Notes: a model not told the origin generated them from the sequence alone. 35,908 nucleotides of DNA from an uncultured Clostridia bacterium (GCA_944336975.1 CALVLH010000016.1:1-35908); one strand, 5' to 3'; shown: positions 1 to 9,544, numbered from the stretch's first letter. A program made the numbers and translations.

Positions 1-22
1 GTTTTGCATTTCCGAACACCGC

Positions 23-45
23 AAGATTTATTTGAACTAAATCTT
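23..45. repeat. 8-bp inverted repeat upstream of parE
   Basis: AAGATTTA and TAAATCTT flank a 7-base loop and form a perfect 8-bp stem. Neither strand carries a T-run directly after the stem, so it is not a good intrinsic terminator. It may be the end of an upstream gene's transcript or a protein-binding site. Confidence 0.4.
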
Positions 46-66
46 AAAAAGTGTTGCACTTAGTTT

Positions 67-92
67 GACAATTCATCGACAATTCACCGACA
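67..92. promoter_or_regulatory. tandem 11-base repeat with GACA cores (possible operator)
   Basis: GACAATTCATC is followed directly by GACAATTCACC and a third GACA, so the GACA cores sit exactly 11 bases apart (67, 78, 89). The array lies 27 bases upstream of the -35 element of the parE promoter. The cores resemble the Spo0A box (TTCGACAAA or its complement), and one-helical-turn spacing suits a dimeric regulator. The regulator's identity is inference. Confidence 0.35.
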
Positions 93-118
93 AAAAATGT
101 GTTTTTCTCTCAAAATTG

Positions 119-147
119 TTGCTCAAAAATACAAGATGTGGTATAAT
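119..147 (+). promoter_or_regulatory. extended -10 promoter of the parE operon
   Basis: The -35 is TTGCTC (119-124), the spacer is 17 bases and the -10 is a perfect TATAAT (142-147), preceded by TGG at 139-141 (extended -10). Transcription would start near 154, about 29 bases before the parE start codon. This looks like a primary sigma-factor promoter with a weak -35 compensated by the TGn element. Confidence 0.75.
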
Positions 148-182
148 GAATGAAAAGTATACGCATTTTTTGAGAGGGCTGC

Positions 183-2243
183 ATGGAAGAACAACATTAC
201 GACGCCAGAGACATCACCATTCTCGAAGGGCTGGACGCGGTCAGGCTTCGTCCCGGTATGTATATCGGTTCGACGGGGCAGAAGGGACTGCACCATATCC
301 TTTGGGAGATCGTCGACAACGCGATCGACGAGGCGGCGAACGGCTATGCGGACCGCATCGACGTCATCCTGCACAAGGACGGCAGCGCGTCCGTCGAAGA
401 CAACGGAAGAGGGATCCCCACAGACATTCATCCTAAGACGAAGGTCTCGGGCGTGCAGGTCGTCTTTACGCAGCTCCACGCAGGCGGAAAGTTCGACGAG
501 CACAATTATTCCTATTCGGGCGGACTGCACGGCGTGGGCGCGTCCGTCACCAACGCGCTCTCCAAATGGCTGAAAGTCACCGTATGGAAGGGCGGAAAGA
601 CGTACGCCATGGAGTTTCATTCCTATTATGACGAGGCAAAGGGGAAATACGAATCGGGCATTCCCGTCGCGCCTCTGTCGGAGACGGGAGAAAAGACGAA
701 AAAGCACGGCACGCTGGTGCGGTTCATGCCCGACGACGCCGTCTTTTCCGCGACGGAATTTTCGCTCACTTCGGTGTCCAACCGCCTCAACGAACTGGCG
801 TTTCTCAACCGCGGCGTGACCATCACGCTCACGGACGAGCGCGTCACGCAGAACGAGGCGATCACCGACGAGGACGGGGAGGTGCGGCAGCTCGATCTCA
901 TGGGCGCGACCAAGCCCTATCAGGTGGTGTATCGCTATAACGGAGGCATCTCCGATTTTGCGGCGTTCCTCAACGAGGGAAAGACGAAACTGTACAACAC
1001 GCCCCTCTATTATAAGGCGGAAAAGGACGGCATCCTCGTCGAATTCGCCATTCAGCATACGGGGGATTTCACGGAGAGCTTGTTCTCCTTCGTCAACAAT
1101 ATCCCCACGCCCGAAGGGGGCTTTCATGAAATGGGCTTCCGTTCGGGGCTTACCCGCGTGCTCAACGATTATGCGCGGGACAACAAGCTCATCAAGGACA
1201 AGGACGCGAATTTCGTGGGGGACGACTTCCGCGAGGGACTGACCGCCGTTCTGTCCGTCAAGATGAAAAACGTGCAGTTCGAGGGGCAGACCAAGACCAA
1301 GCTGGGCAATCCCGAGGCGCGTTCGCCCGTGGAGAGCACGGTGGTGGAGGGGCTCAGAAAGCTCGCGTCCCTTCCCGTCAACAAAAAGGTGTTCGAGGAC
1401 ATCATCAAAAAGGCGCAGGGGGCGGCGCGGGTGCGCATCGCGGCGCGGCAGGCGAAGGACACCGCGCGCGCGAAGAACAGCATCGACTCCCTGACGCTCG
1501 TGGGCAAGCTCGCGGCGTGCTCGGGGAGAAAGGCGGAACTCAACGAGCTGTTCATCGTGGAAGGCGATTCCGCGGGCGGAACGGCGAAGCAGGCGCGGAT
1601 GCGGCAGTTCCAATCCATCCTGCCCCTGCGCGGAAAGCCGCTCAACGTGGAAAAAAAGCGCATCGATCAGGTGCTCGCGAACGAGGAGATCAGGACGATC
1701 ATCTCCGCGCTCGGCGCGGGCATCGGTTCCGATTTCAATCTCGATAAACTCAACTACCATAAGGTCATCATCCTCTCCGATGCGGACCAGGACGGATTCC
1801 ACATCCGCTGCATCCTTCTGACTTTTTTCTATCGTTATATGCGCCCGCTCGTCAACGCGGGGCACGTCTATATCGGGATGCCGCCGCTTTACAAGGTGTA
1901 TAAGCAGAACGGCAGCGTCGAGGAGTACGCTTACGACGACAAAGAACTCGCCGAGAAGATCGAAAAGGTGGGCAGGGGGTATCTCATCCAGCGCTATAAG
2001 GGACTGGGCGAGATGAGTGCGGAACAGCTCTGGAATACGACCATGGATCCCGCGCGGCGCAACCTCATCCAGGTCACCATCGAAGACGCGACCGCCGCGG
2101 AACAGATGGTCACCACGCTCATGGGCGACCGCGTGGAAGGAAGAAAAGAATTTCTCAACCAAAATGCGAATTTCAATAAGACCGACGCGTTCATGGATCG
2201 GGTGAGCTTGAAGAAGGGAGGCAGCGGCGATGAAGAAGAATAA
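183..2243 (+). CDS. parE: Type IIA DNA topoisomerase subunit B (topoisomerase IV ParE-like)
   Basis: This is the ATPase and Toprim subunit of a type IIA topoisomerase, which passes one DNA duplex through another using ATP. The 686-residue protein has the GHKL ATPase motifs [17 protein letters not shown] and [10 protein letters not shown], the K-loop QTKTKLGN, and a Toprim domain with EGDSAGG starting at residue 460 and DADQDG at 533 (usually DADVDG). The ATG at 183 follows AGAGGG with 4 bases between. It overlaps the A-subunit gene by 14 bases, so the two are translationally coupled. I prefer topoisomerase IV over gyrase because dnaA, dnaN and recF are absent nearby and the partner lacks a canonical GyrA box. 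GyrB cannot be excluded from one locus. Confidence 0.85.
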   Translation: MEEQHYDARDITILEGLDAVRLRPGMYIGSTGQKGLHHILWEIVDNAIDEAANGYADRIDVILHKDGSASVEDNGRGIPTDIHPKTKVSGVQVVFTQLHAGGKFDEHNYSYSGGLHGVGASVTNALSKWLKVTVWKGGKTYAMEFHSYYDEAKGKYESGIPVAPLSETGEKTKKHGTLVRFMPDDAVFSATEFSLTSVSNRLNELAFLNRGVTITLTDERVTQNEAITDEDGEVRQLDLMGATKPYQVVYRYNGGISDFAAFLNEGKTKLYNTPLYYKAEKDGILVEFAIQHTGDFTESLFSFVNNIPTPEGGFHEMGFRSGLTRVLNDYARDNKLIKDKDANFVGDDFREGLTAVLSVKMKNVQFEGQTKTKLGNPEARSPVESTVVEGLRKLASLPVNKKVFEDIIKKAQGAARVRIAARQAKDTARAKNSIDSLTLVGKLAACSGRKAELNELFIVEGDSAGGTAKQARMRQFQSILPLRGKPLNVEKKRIDQVLANEEIRTIISALGAGIGSDFNLDKLNYHKVIILSDADQDGFHIRCILLTFFYRYMRPLVNAGHVYIGMPPLYKVYKQNGSVEEYAYDDKELAEKIEKVGRGYLIQRYKGLGEMSAEQLWNTTMDPARRNLIQVTIEDATAAEQMVTTLMGDRVEGRKEFLNQNANFNKTDAFMDRVSLKKGGSGDEEE

Positions 2244-4680
2244 ACAGGAAGAACAGCAACAGCCGACCGGTAACCTGTTCGTCACCCCGCTTGAAGAGGT
2301 CCTGCCCTCGTCCATGCTCCCGTATGCGGAGTTCGTCATTCTCGACCGCGCGCTCCCGCGCGTGGAGGACGGATTGAAGCCCGTCCAGCGCAGGATCCTC
2401 TATACCATGTACGAGATGGGGCTGATGCCCGACAAGCCGCACAAAAAATCGGCGCGCATCGTCGGCGACTGCATGGGTAAATATCACCCGCACGGCGACT
2501 CGTCCGTCTACGACGCGATGGTGCGCATGGCGCAGGATTTCAACATGGGCATGACGCTCGTCAACGGACACGGCAACTTCGGTTCGGTGGACGGCGATCC
2601 CGCCGCGGCGATGCGGTATACGGAAGCGCGTCTCGAACCGCTCGCGCTCGAACTTTTGCGCGATCTGGAAAAGAACACCGTTTCCTTTTCCCTCAACTTC
2701 GACGATTCGCTCAAAGAACCGGACATGCTCCCCGGGCGGTTTCCCAATCTGCTCGTCAACGGCGCGTCGGGAATCGCGGTCGGACTTGCGACCAACATCC
2801 CGCCGCATAACCTCGGCGAGACGATCGACGGCGTGATCGCCTATATCGACAAGCCGTCCATCAAGCTGTCGGAAATGCTCGCTTACATCAAGGCGCCCGA
2901 TTTCCCCACGGGCGGGTATATCATCGCCAACGAGCTCAACCAGGCGTATAAGACGGGCAAGGGCAAGATCGTCCTCCGCGCCAAACTGCGCGTGGAAGAG
3001 GCGGAGGGGAACAAGAAGAACATCATCATCACCGAACTTCCCTATCAGGTGAACAAGGCGACGCTCCTGCGCAAGATCGCGGAACTGCGCGAGGAGAAAA
3101 AAGAAGAGCTCGCGGACATCACCAAGGTAAGCGACGAGTCCGACCGCAACGGGATGCGCGCCGTCATCGAGGTGCGTGCGGAGGCGGACGTCAACAAGAT
3201 CCTCGGCATCCTGTACAAATATTCCGATCTCGAAGTGACGTTCGGCATGAACATGGTCGCCATCGCGAACGGAAAACCCATGCTCATGGGGCTCATGGAC
3301 ATCATCCGCTATTATGTGGAGTATCAGCGCGAAGTGGTGCTCCGCCGCACCAAGTTCGATCTCAATCAGGCGAAAGAACGCTGTCATATCCTCGAAGGGC
3401 TCATCATCGCCGTGCGCAACATCGACGAGGTGGTCGCGATCATCAAGAAGGCGGAGTCCGTCTCCGACGCGCGCGACAAACTGCGCAAGCGGTTCGACCT
3501 TTCCGAGCGCCAGGCGCAGGCGATCCTCGACCTGAGGCTGGCAAGGCTGACCAAACTTGAAGTGTTCAAGCTGGAAGAGGAACTCAAACAGCTTCGGGAA
3601 CTCATCAAAAAGCTCACGGCGATCGTCGGGAGCACCCGTCTGCAATTGCAGGTGGTCAAAGAAGAGCTCGCCGAGATCAAGAAGAAATATCGCACGCCGC
3701 GCCGTTCGGTGCTCGTGTTCGGCGACGACGAAGTGGTGGTGGAGCGCGCGGACGTCCGCGCGCCCGCCGTGCAGAGCTGGCTGCTCATCGCGGCGGACGG
3801 CAGACTCAAATGCGTGAGCGAAAAGAATTACAACCTGTCCAACAAGGCGATCGGGGAGAGATCGAAGCCCGGTTCGGTCATGATGCAGGCGATCAACCTG
3901 CCCTCCGACGAACAGACGGTCGTGTTCAGCAACAAGGGCAACTGTTACCGTCTCGTCCCCGAGGCGTGCGCCTGCAAGTTCTCGGAAGAGGGCTTCGCGC
4001 TCTCCGATCTCTACGAAGACGCCGCGGCGGACGAATACCCCGTCGGGCTCAGCCGCGCGGAATTCCCCGAAGGAAACGCGCTGTTCATCACGCGCAAGGG
4101 ATACCTCAAAAAGACGGCGTGGAGCGAATATAACGTCGGGAAGACGATGTTCCAGGCGATCCGCCTCAACGAAGGGGACGAACTCATCTCCGTTCAACCG
4201 GATACGGAAGGGGAGGAAGTGACCATTTTCTTCGTCACGCGGAAGGGGATGTGCCTGAATGCGAAGAAGGACGACATCCCCGCGCAGGGCAGAGTCGCGG
4301 GCGGCGTCCGCGGCATCAACCTGCGCGAGGGCGACGAGGTCGTGTTCGCTTCGCAGATCGACGGCGAAGGCGAGATCGTGGTCGCGATCACGGGCGGAAG
4401 ATACAAGCGCGTCATCGCGGCGCAGGTGGACCCGCTGCCCCGTTACCGCAAGGGCGTGATGATCGCGTCGCTGAAAGGCGACGACGAGGTGATCTTCGCC
4501 GATTACGTCACCGTGCCGTATATGCTGGCGGTCGTCACCGAAGAGGGGACGATGACCGAATTGCTCACGGAAGACATCCCCATCGACGCGACCAACACGC
4601 GCGGACGCGCGCTCAAAGGCGTAAAGTGGAAGCCGGCGAAACTCTTTGCCATGAAATACCGCGAAGCGGAAGAAGAATGA
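2230..4680 (+). CDS. parC: Type IIA DNA topoisomerase subunit A (topoisomerase IV ParC-like)
   Basis: This is the DNA-breakage subunit that pairs with the preceding gene. The 816-residue protein shows the winged-helix region with [15 protein letters not shown] (the quinolone-binding region, with Ser and Asp at the usual sensitive-type positions) and the catalytic tyrosine Tyr130 in AMRYTEAR. A coiled-coil tower follows, then a C-terminal beta-pinwheel of repeated blades. The C-terminal domain lacks a QRRGGRG GyrA box. The nearest match is [10 protein letters not shown] at residues 686-695, which occupies a later blade in gyrases too, so wrapping activity is doubtful and a ParC role is favoured. 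The ATG at 2230 has AGGGAGG 8 bases upstream, inside parE. Confidence 0.85.
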   Translation: MKKNKQEEQQQPTGNLFVTPLEEVLPSSMLPYAEFVILDRALPRVEDGLKPVQRRILYTMYEMGLMPDKPHKKSARIVGDCMGKYHPHGDSSVYDAMVRMAQDFNMGMTLVNGHGNFGSVDGDPAAAMRYTEARLEPLALELLRDLEKNTVSFSLNFDDSLKEPDMLPGRFPNLLVNGASGIAVGLATNIPPHNLGETIDGVIAYIDKPSIKLSEMLAYIKAPDFPTGGYIIANELNQAYKTGKGKIVLRAKLRVEEAEGNKKNIIITELPYQVNKATLLRKIAELREEKKEELADITKVSDESDRNGMRAVIEVRAEADVNKILGILYKYSDLEVTFGMNMVAIANGKPMLMGLMDIIRYYVEYQREVVLRRTKFDLNQAKERCHILEGLIIAVRNIDEVVAIIKKAESVSDARDKLRKRFDLSERQAQAILDLRLARLTKLEVFKLEEELKQLRELIKKLTAIVGSTRLQLQVVKEELAEIKKKYRTPRRSVLVFGDDEVVVERADVRAPAVQSWLLIAADGRLKCVSEKNYNLSNKAIGERSKPGSVMMQAINLPSDEQTVVFSNKGNCYRLVPEACACKFSEEGFALSDLYEDAAADEYPVGLSRAEFPEGNALFITRKGYLKKTAWSEYNVGKTMFQAIRLNEGDELISVQPDTEGEEVTIFFVTRKGMCLNAKKDDIPAQGRVAGGVRGINLREGDEVVFASQIDGEGEIVVAITGGRYKRVIAAQVDPLPRYRKGVMIASLKGDDEVIFADYVTVPYMLAVVTEEGTMTELLTEDIPIDATNTRGRALKGVKWKPAKLFAMKYREAEEE

Positions 4681-4741
4681 TTCCGACGCGCATCCCCCGC
4701 GATCCTGCGGAAGCGCGCGGCAAATAAAGTGAGGAAAGACT

Positions 4742-7700
4742 ATGAACAAGAGAGTAGTGATCGATTTCAGTCCGGAATGGCTCCTGTCGCATCAAGACGA
4801 TTACGATGTATTTCCCGTCGAACGCTTTGCCGAGCTCGTGCATTCGAGTGATTATGACATGGACGTCATCGATTATTCGGCGACTTCCTGTTGTATCGCG
4901 TGGAATAATTCCGAAATGAGCTTCGACGCGATGAAGCAGTGGGTGATCTCCGCCCTGCAAAACTGCTTTGACTGCGCAGGCGAAGAGGAATTCGTCTCCT
5001 TCGGAGAAGAAGAAGAGTATGACGAGATCGACGAAGAGGGGATCGCCGCGTTGGCAAAGGAGACGGAGGAGTGGAGTTCGGCGCTCGATCGGGAAGACGA
5101 TACGGAGGGCGCGTCCGACGTCGCGGAGGAGACCGAAGAAAGCGACGGAGAGCAGCCGGGCATCGATACGGAGCTCTTTGACGACGAAGACATCCCCGAG
5201 CGCCCCGCTTCGAGGTCGGACGCGTTGTACGAACGCTTCTTCGCCAAGCGGAAACCGCAGGCGAAAGACGTCCCCAAAACGCTTCCCGAGATCCTGAAAA
5301 TGGTCGAAGATCTGCGCAAAGCGCTGTCGGAAAAGATCATGGGACAAGATCACGCGGTGGAAGAGTTCGCCTCCGGGCTGTACAGCGCGGAGATCCACAC
5401 GAGAAACGGAAAACAGCGCAACAAGCCGCGCGCGGTCTTTTTGTTCGCGGGGCCTCCCGGCGTGGGCAAGACCTATCTCGCGGAGACGGCGGCGAATTTC
5501 CTCGGGCTGCCGTATCTGCGGCTGGACATGAGCGGATTTTCCGACAAGGAGATGGGCGCGGAATGTTTCAGCGGCGTACAGCCTTCCTATAAAGCCGCGC
5601 ACGCGGGGCAGGTCACGCAGTTCGTCAGCGACAATCCCGAATGCGTCCTCCTCTTCGACGAGATCGAAAAGGCGCATCTGAGCGTCATCCAGCTCTTCTT
5701 GCAGATCCTCGAAGGCGCGCGCCTCAAAGACCTGTTCACCGAAGAGGAGGTCAGCTTCGAGCGGGCGATCATCATCATGACGACGAACGCGGGCTCGCAG
5801 CTCTATTCTGAGACGGAGAAGCGCAACTTCTCCGACGTCTCCGAACAGAGCGTCATCCGTGCGTTGCGCAACGACCTCAATCCCGAGACCAAGGAACCGC
5901 TGTTCCCCGCGCCCATCCTTTCCCGTCTCGCGGAGAGCACGGTCATCATGTTCAACCATCTCGAACCGTTCGCGCTGTGCGACATCGTGCGCCATCAGCT
6001 CCTGTCCCACCGTTCCGACTATGCGGACAGCTTTCGCCTCAACGTGTGCATGGACGACGACATTCCCAAGGCGATCCTCTACTCGGTGGGCGGAATGACA
6101 GACGCCCGCACTTTGAAGGGCGCCGCGAAATCGCTCATGGACGACGCGATGCTCGAACTGTTCGACCACGTCGGCGGCGGCGAGGACGATACATGGTTCG
6201 AAAAGGTGGAAGAGATCCGCTTCACGCTCGATTTCGACGACGCTTCTCCCGAAGCGGCGGCGCTTTTCAGAAAACGCGAGGAATTGCGCCTGTTCGTCTT
6301 TACGGACAGGGACCATCTTCCCGTGGGCGGAAGGGACTTCGCGCTGATCAGAACGGGCGAACTCGACAAGGCGAAAGAGATCCTGCGCGGAGACGTCGAT
6401 TGCGCGGTCGTGGACTTTTCCTGCCGTTCCAGGCAAAGAAAATACGTCCCGCGCGATCCCGAAGATATTGATTCGGACGGCGTGGAGCTGTTCCGCTATC
6501 TGCGCGAATATTATCCCGAACTGCCCGTGTATATCCTCAACGCGGAAAAGGGATACGGGGGAACGTCGGCGTTCCGTTCCTTTATCCGTGCGGGAGCGCG
6601 CGACGTCATCGATGCGTGCGGCGGCGAGGAAAAGACGGCGGAGCAACTGGAACGCGTCGCGCAGAACGTGAAGATGCTGCACGAGGCGACCGCGCTGTTC
6701 CGTGCGAACAACTCGCTTTCCTTCAACTGCGCGCAGGTGCTTTCCGAGGACGGGACGAAGGTGGAGATCAAACTCGCCGATCTCAGCCTGAAAAAGAACA
6801 TCGCGGCGGAGGACAGCGGATTTATTCTGGACAGCTGTACGCGGCCGAACGTGCGCTTTACGGACGTGATCGGCGCAAAAGACGCCAAGGAAACGCTCAC
6901 GCAGTTCATCGAATTCCTCAAAAATCCCCGCAAATATCTTGCAGGCGGCGTCCGTGCGCCGCGCGGCGTGCTCCTGTACGGGCCGCCCGGCACGGGCAAG
7001 ACGTTGCTTGCCAAAGCGATGGCGGGAGAATCGGACGTGACCTTCATCCAGAAGAACGCGACCGAATTTTTCAACAGATATGTCGGCGAGGGACCGCGAT
7101 CCATCCGCGAGACCTTCCGCATGGCGAGAAAATATGCGCCTGCGATCCTGTTCGTGGACGAAGTGGATTCCATCGCGAAGCCCCGCACGGGCAGCGAATC
7201 CACGCACAGCAGCGAAGAGTTGCTCACCACCTTCCTTTCGGAAATGGACGGATTCGTCTATGACGAAAAACGCCCCGTGCTCGTGCTTGCCGCGACCAAT
7301 TTCGGGATCGAGGACGACGGGAATTCCCGCGCCGTGCTCGACGCCGCGTTCGTGCGCAGGTTTGACCGCAAGATCCGCATCGACCTTCCCAATACCGAAG
7401 AGCGCGCGCAGTTCATCTCCTATTACCTCAAAAAGCACGGCATCGATTACATACAGGGCACGGCGATCGACACGCTTGCGCGGCGGACGATCGGGCGCAG
7501 CCCCGCCAATCTCGAGATGATCGTGGAATACGCTCTGCGCTCCAAAAAGGGCGAAAAGCTGACCGAGGCGGAATTGCAGACGGCGATCGACGCCGAACGA
7601 TACGGAGAAGAGCGCAAGTGGAAGGAAGAGACCGTCCGCAAGACGACGCATCACGAGGCGGGACACGCCCTCATCGGCTGGCTGACGGGCAAGACGCCCA

Positions 7701-8176
7701 CCTATCTCACCAATATCTCGCGGGGCTCGTTCGGCGGGTATATGCTTCCCGCCATCGACGAGGAAAAGTTCGAATATACCCGTAAGGAGATCCTCGACGA
7801 CATCTGTTGCGCGATGGGCGGCAGGGCGGCGGAGATCGTCTATTACGGCAAGGAACAGGGCGTCTCTACGGGCGCTTCGAGCGATCTCAGGCAGGCGACG
7901 GAAAATGCGAAAAACCTCATCTGCCGTTACGGCATGGACGACGATTATCCCTTTGCGATCGACGCCGCGGCGCTCACGGGCGAACTGAAAGAACAAGTCT
8001 ATCGCCGCGTCGGCGAGATCGTCAAGAACGAGCTGAGCCGCGCGATCATGCTCATCGAAGAGAACCGTCCCGCCATGGATGCCCTCGTCGAGGCGCTTTA
8101 CAGCAAAAACGGCATGGACGCGCACGAGATCGAAGAAACGCTCGCGCCTTACCGCAATCGGCTCAATCAAAAATAA
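4742..8176 (+). CDS. Fusion ATPase: Clp-type AAA+ / receiver-like / soluble FtsH AAA+ zinc protease
   Basis: This 1144-residue protein has five parts. Residues 1-80 are unrecognised and about 80-170 are strongly acidic. A Clp-type AAA+ module (about 190-480) has Walker A GPPGVGKT 237-244, Walker B with D306 and E307, and sensor TTNAGS. A receiver-like domain (about 514-625) has an aspartate at 558 but Asn at the Thr/Ser position and no clear conserved lysine. An FtsH half (about 700-1140) has GPPGTGKT 747-754, D806/E807, the zinc motif HEAGH 971-975 and likely third ligand D1048. Both ATPases and the peptidase look intact. No membrane segment is visible, unlike ordinary FtsH. It lies 61 bases after parC without a terminator, after a GTGAGGAAAG ribosome site. 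ATP-dependent unfolding and proteolysis of a specific substrate is inferred; the substrate is unknown. Confidence 0.9.
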   Translation: MNKRVVIDFSPEWLLSHQDDYDVFPVERFAELVHSSDYDMDVIDYSATSCCIAWNNSEMSFDAMKQWVISALQNCFDCAGEEEFVSFGEEEEYDEIDEEGIAALAKETEEWSSALDREDDTEGASDVAEETEESDGEQPGIDTELFDDEDIPERPASRSDALYERFFAKRKPQAKDVPKTLPEILKMVEDLRKALSEKIMGQDHAVEEFASGLYSAEIHTRNGKQRNKPRAVFLFAGPPGVGKTYLAETAANFLGLPYLRLDMSGFSDKEMGAECFSGVQPSYKAAHAGQVTQFVSDNPECVLLFDEIEKAHLSVIQLFLQILEGARLKDLFTEEEVSFERAIIIMTTNAGSQLYSETEKRNFSDVSEQSVIRALRNDLNPETKEPLFPAPILSRLAESTVIMFNHLEPFALCDIVRHQLLSHRSDYADSFRLNVCMDDDIPKAILYSVGGMTDARTLKGAAKSLMDDAMLELFDHVGGGEDDTWFEKVEEIRFTLDFDDASPEAAALFRKREELRLFVFTDRDHLPVGGRDFALIRTGELDKAKEILRGDVDCAVVDFSCRSRQRKYVPRDPEDIDSDGVELFRYLREYYPELPVYILNAEKGYGGTSAFRSFIRAGARDVIDACGGEEKTAEQLERVAQNVKMLHEATALFRANNSLSFNCAQVLSEDGTKVEIKLADLSLKKNIAAEDSGFILDSCTRPNVRFTDVIGAKDAKETLTQFIEFLKNPRKYLAGGVRAPRGVLLYGPPGTGKTLLAKAMAGESDVTFIQKNATEFFNRYVGEGPRSIRETFRMARKYAPAILFVDEVDSIAKPRTGSESTHSSEELLTTFLSEMDGFVYDEKRPVLVLAATNFGIEDDGNSRAVLDAAFVRRFDRKIRIDLPNTEERAQFISYYLKKHGIDYIQGTAIDTLARRTIGRSPANLEMIVEYALRSKKGEKLTEAELQTAIDAERYGEERKWKEETVRKTTHHEAGHALIGWLTGKTPTYLTNISRGSFGGYMLPAIDEEKFEYTRKEILDDICCAMGGRAAEIVYYGKEQGVSTGASSDLRQATENAKNLICRYGMDDDYPFAIDAAALTGELKEQVYRRVGEIVKNELSRAIMLIEENRPAMDALVEALYSKNGMDAHEIEETLAPYRNRLNQK

Positions 8177-8197
8177 TAAAAAAATTTCAGATTGATA

Positions 8198-8226
8198 TTG
8201 CAAACGGGAAGCGTTTGTGATATAAT
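8198..8226 (+). promoter_or_regulatory. extended -10 promoter of the YbjN-YbjN-RyR operon
   Basis: The -35 is TTGCAA (8198-8203), the spacer is 17 bases and the -10 is TATAAT (8221-8226), preceded by TGA. It lies 22 bases after the fusion protease's stop codon, so this operon can be expressed independently of the parE-parC-protease operon. No terminator separates them, so read-through is also possible. Confidence 0.8.
8201..8217. promoter_or_regulatory. palindrome CAAACG-N5-CGTTTG between -35 and -10 (putative operator)
   Basis: A perfect 6-bp inverted repeat with a 5-base centre fills most of the spacer of the promoter at 8198-8226 and overlaps its -35. This is a classic repressor position. 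The binding protein is unknown. Confidence 0.5.
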
Positions 8227-8254
8227 AAATTGATTAATTTGAAAGGAGGAAATT

Positions 8255-8731
8255 ATGGCGAACAACAACAATGCTAAGCATGGGGCGTCGGTGTTCCGCA
8301 CCGTATGTCAGGCGCTCGATGACAGAAAGTGGGTGTATCAGAAGGATGAGGCGAATCTTCATGTGCGCGTAACGGTGACCGGGGAGGATCTTCCCATGAC
8401 GCTCAATATCCGCGTCGACGACGAGAACGATCTGGTGAAGATCCACTCGACGCTGTTCAAGATCTCGGAAGAGAAGAGGGTAGAGGGAGCGCTCGTGATC
8501 AGCGCGATCAACTATCGCCTGATCGACGGTTGCTTCGACTACGATCTCCGCGACGGAGAAGTGCTGTTCCGTCAGGTCTCCTGCTATCGCGGCGGGATCG
8601 TAGGAAAGGGGATGATCGACTATATGATCCGCTGTTCGCTTTCCACCATCGACGAATATAACGACGACCTGCTGATGTATTCCAAGGGGATGCTCAGCTT
8701 CGACGACATCATCAAGAAGATCAACGAATAA
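8255..8731 (+). CDS. YbjN-domain protein, first copy
   Basis: This 158-residue soluble protein looks like the YbjN (type III secretion chaperone-like) fold. It has an N-terminal helix, a beta-sheet stretch around GEDLPMTLNIRVDD, and then FKISEEKRVEGALVISAINY and GCFDYDLRDGEVLFR, typical of the family. No catalytic residues are expected. It is a paralogue of the next gene, sharing the GEDLPM, E-R-V and INY blocks. The start has a near-perfect AAGGAGG site 7 bases upstream. It is the first gene of a three-gene operon that follows the Clp/FtsH fusion. YbjN proteins are thought to act as chaperone-like or regulatory binders, so an adaptor role for the neighbouring protease is possible but is inference. 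Confidence 0.8.
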   Translation: MANNNNAKHGASVFRTVCQALDDRKWVYQKDEANLHVRVTVTGEDLPMTLNIRVDDENDLVKIHSTLFKISEEKRVEGALVISAINYRLIDGCFDYDLRDGEVLFRQVSCYRGGIVGKGMIDYMIRCSLSTIDEYNDDLLMYSKGMLSFDDIIKKINE

Positions 8732-8743
8732 GGAGGGGGAATC

Positions 8744-9211
8744 ATGTCCGAAGCTATGGAAAAAGGAAAGAAAGTATTCAACCAGATGAGCTCCGCTCTG
8801 AAAAAACTCGGATTGAAATTTGAGACAGATGAAGAAAAGCTCAAAATTCATTTCATCATGAACGGCGAAGATCTCCCCATGGACTGCTATATGCGCGTGG
8901 ACGCGGACCGTCAGCTCATCATCTTCCAGTCGCCGCTGTCGTTCAAGTTCAGCGAAGACAGGAGAGTGGATGCCGCCGTCGCGATCTGCTCGATCAACTA
9001 TCTTCTCCGTTACGGCGGGTTTGATCTGGATATTCGCAACGGCTATACGCTCTTTCGTCTCGTGTGCAGTTACCGTGACAGCGTGATCGGCGATGAGCTG
9101 TTCAAGCTGATCCTCGGTACCGCCGTCGGAACGACGGAAAACTACAACGATAAGCTGTTCGCCTTGGAAAAGGGAAAGATGAAGGCGACCGATTTCCTTC
9201 CCGACAACTGA
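8744..9211 (+). CDS. YbjN-domain protein, second copy
   Basis: This 155-residue protein is a diverged paralogue of the preceding gene. Shared blocks include GEDLPM, the MRVDAD strand, FSEDRRVDAAVAICSINY and GGFDLDIRNGYTLFRLV. It has no signal peptide or membrane segment. The C-terminal tail ends in a charged KGKMKATDFLPDN segment that differs from the first copy. AGGAGGGGG sits just upstream of the ATG, and only 12 bases separate the two genes, so they are surely co-transcribed. Two kept paralogues suggest a hetero-oligomer or two substrates. YbjN folds are structurally similar to chaperones of secretion systems, but no such system is visible here. Confidence 0.8.
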   Translation: MSEAMEKGKKVFNQMSSALKKLGLKFETDEEKLKIHFIMNGEDLPMDCYMRVDADRQLIIFQSPLSFKFSEDRRVDAAVAICSINYLLRYGGFDLDIRNGYTLFRLVCSYRDSVIGDELFKLILGTAVGTTENYNDKLFALEKGKMKATDFLPDN

Positions 9212-9227
9212 TTGCGCGGAGGCCGTC

Positions 9228-9521
9228 ATGGAGAAGGAATATGTTCCGCACCCCGTCGATACGAGCGACGTCACGGTGAACGACGAGATCCTCGCATTGG
9301 CGGAAAAGCTGGCGGAAAACACGCATGAAGTCTGGGCGCGGGGACGGATGGCGGAAGGTTGGGTATACGGCGAAAAGACGGATCCCGACCGCAAGACGCA
9401 TTGTATGCTCGTACCTTATTCGCAACTCACGGAGAGCGAAAAGGACTATGATCGCCGTACTTCGCTGGAAACGCTGAAAGTGCTCCTCAAACTCGGATTT
9501 TCCATCGAAAAAAAGGATTGA
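9228..9521 (+). CDS. Small RyR-domain protein
   Basis: This 97-residue protein consists almost entirely of one RyR domain, the module first defined in the ryanodine receptor. Its hallmark string is visible as NTHEVWARGRMAEGW, then YGEKTDPDRKTH, LVPYSQLTESEKDYDR and LETLKVLLKLGF. It has no signal peptide. The start follows GGAGG 6 bases upstream. It is the last gene of the operon, and a terminator follows 24 bases after the stop. The function of bacterial RyR domains is poorly known. Suggested roles include ligand or protein binding. Its position beside the YbjN pair and the Clp/FtsH fusion is the main functional clue. Confidence 0.85.
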   Translation: MEKEYVPHPVDTSDVTVNDEILALAEKLAENTHEVWARGRMAEGWVYGEKTDPDRKTHCMLVPYSQLTESEKDYDRRTSLETLKVLLKLGFSIEKKD

Positions 9522-9544
9522 ACGTTTCGGGCGTTGCCCGAGAA

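Noticed and set aside
183-4680. Gyrase (gyrB-gyrA) instead of topoisomerase IV
   Set aside because: No canonical GyrA box and no replication-origin neighbours, so ParE/ParC is preferred. A search against both families would decide.
4613-8203. 1196-codon open frame on the - strand
   Set aside because: It is fully antisense to the fusion protease, with no ribosome site or recognisable motif. Similar frames lie opposite parE, parC, oppA and both large surface-protein genes.
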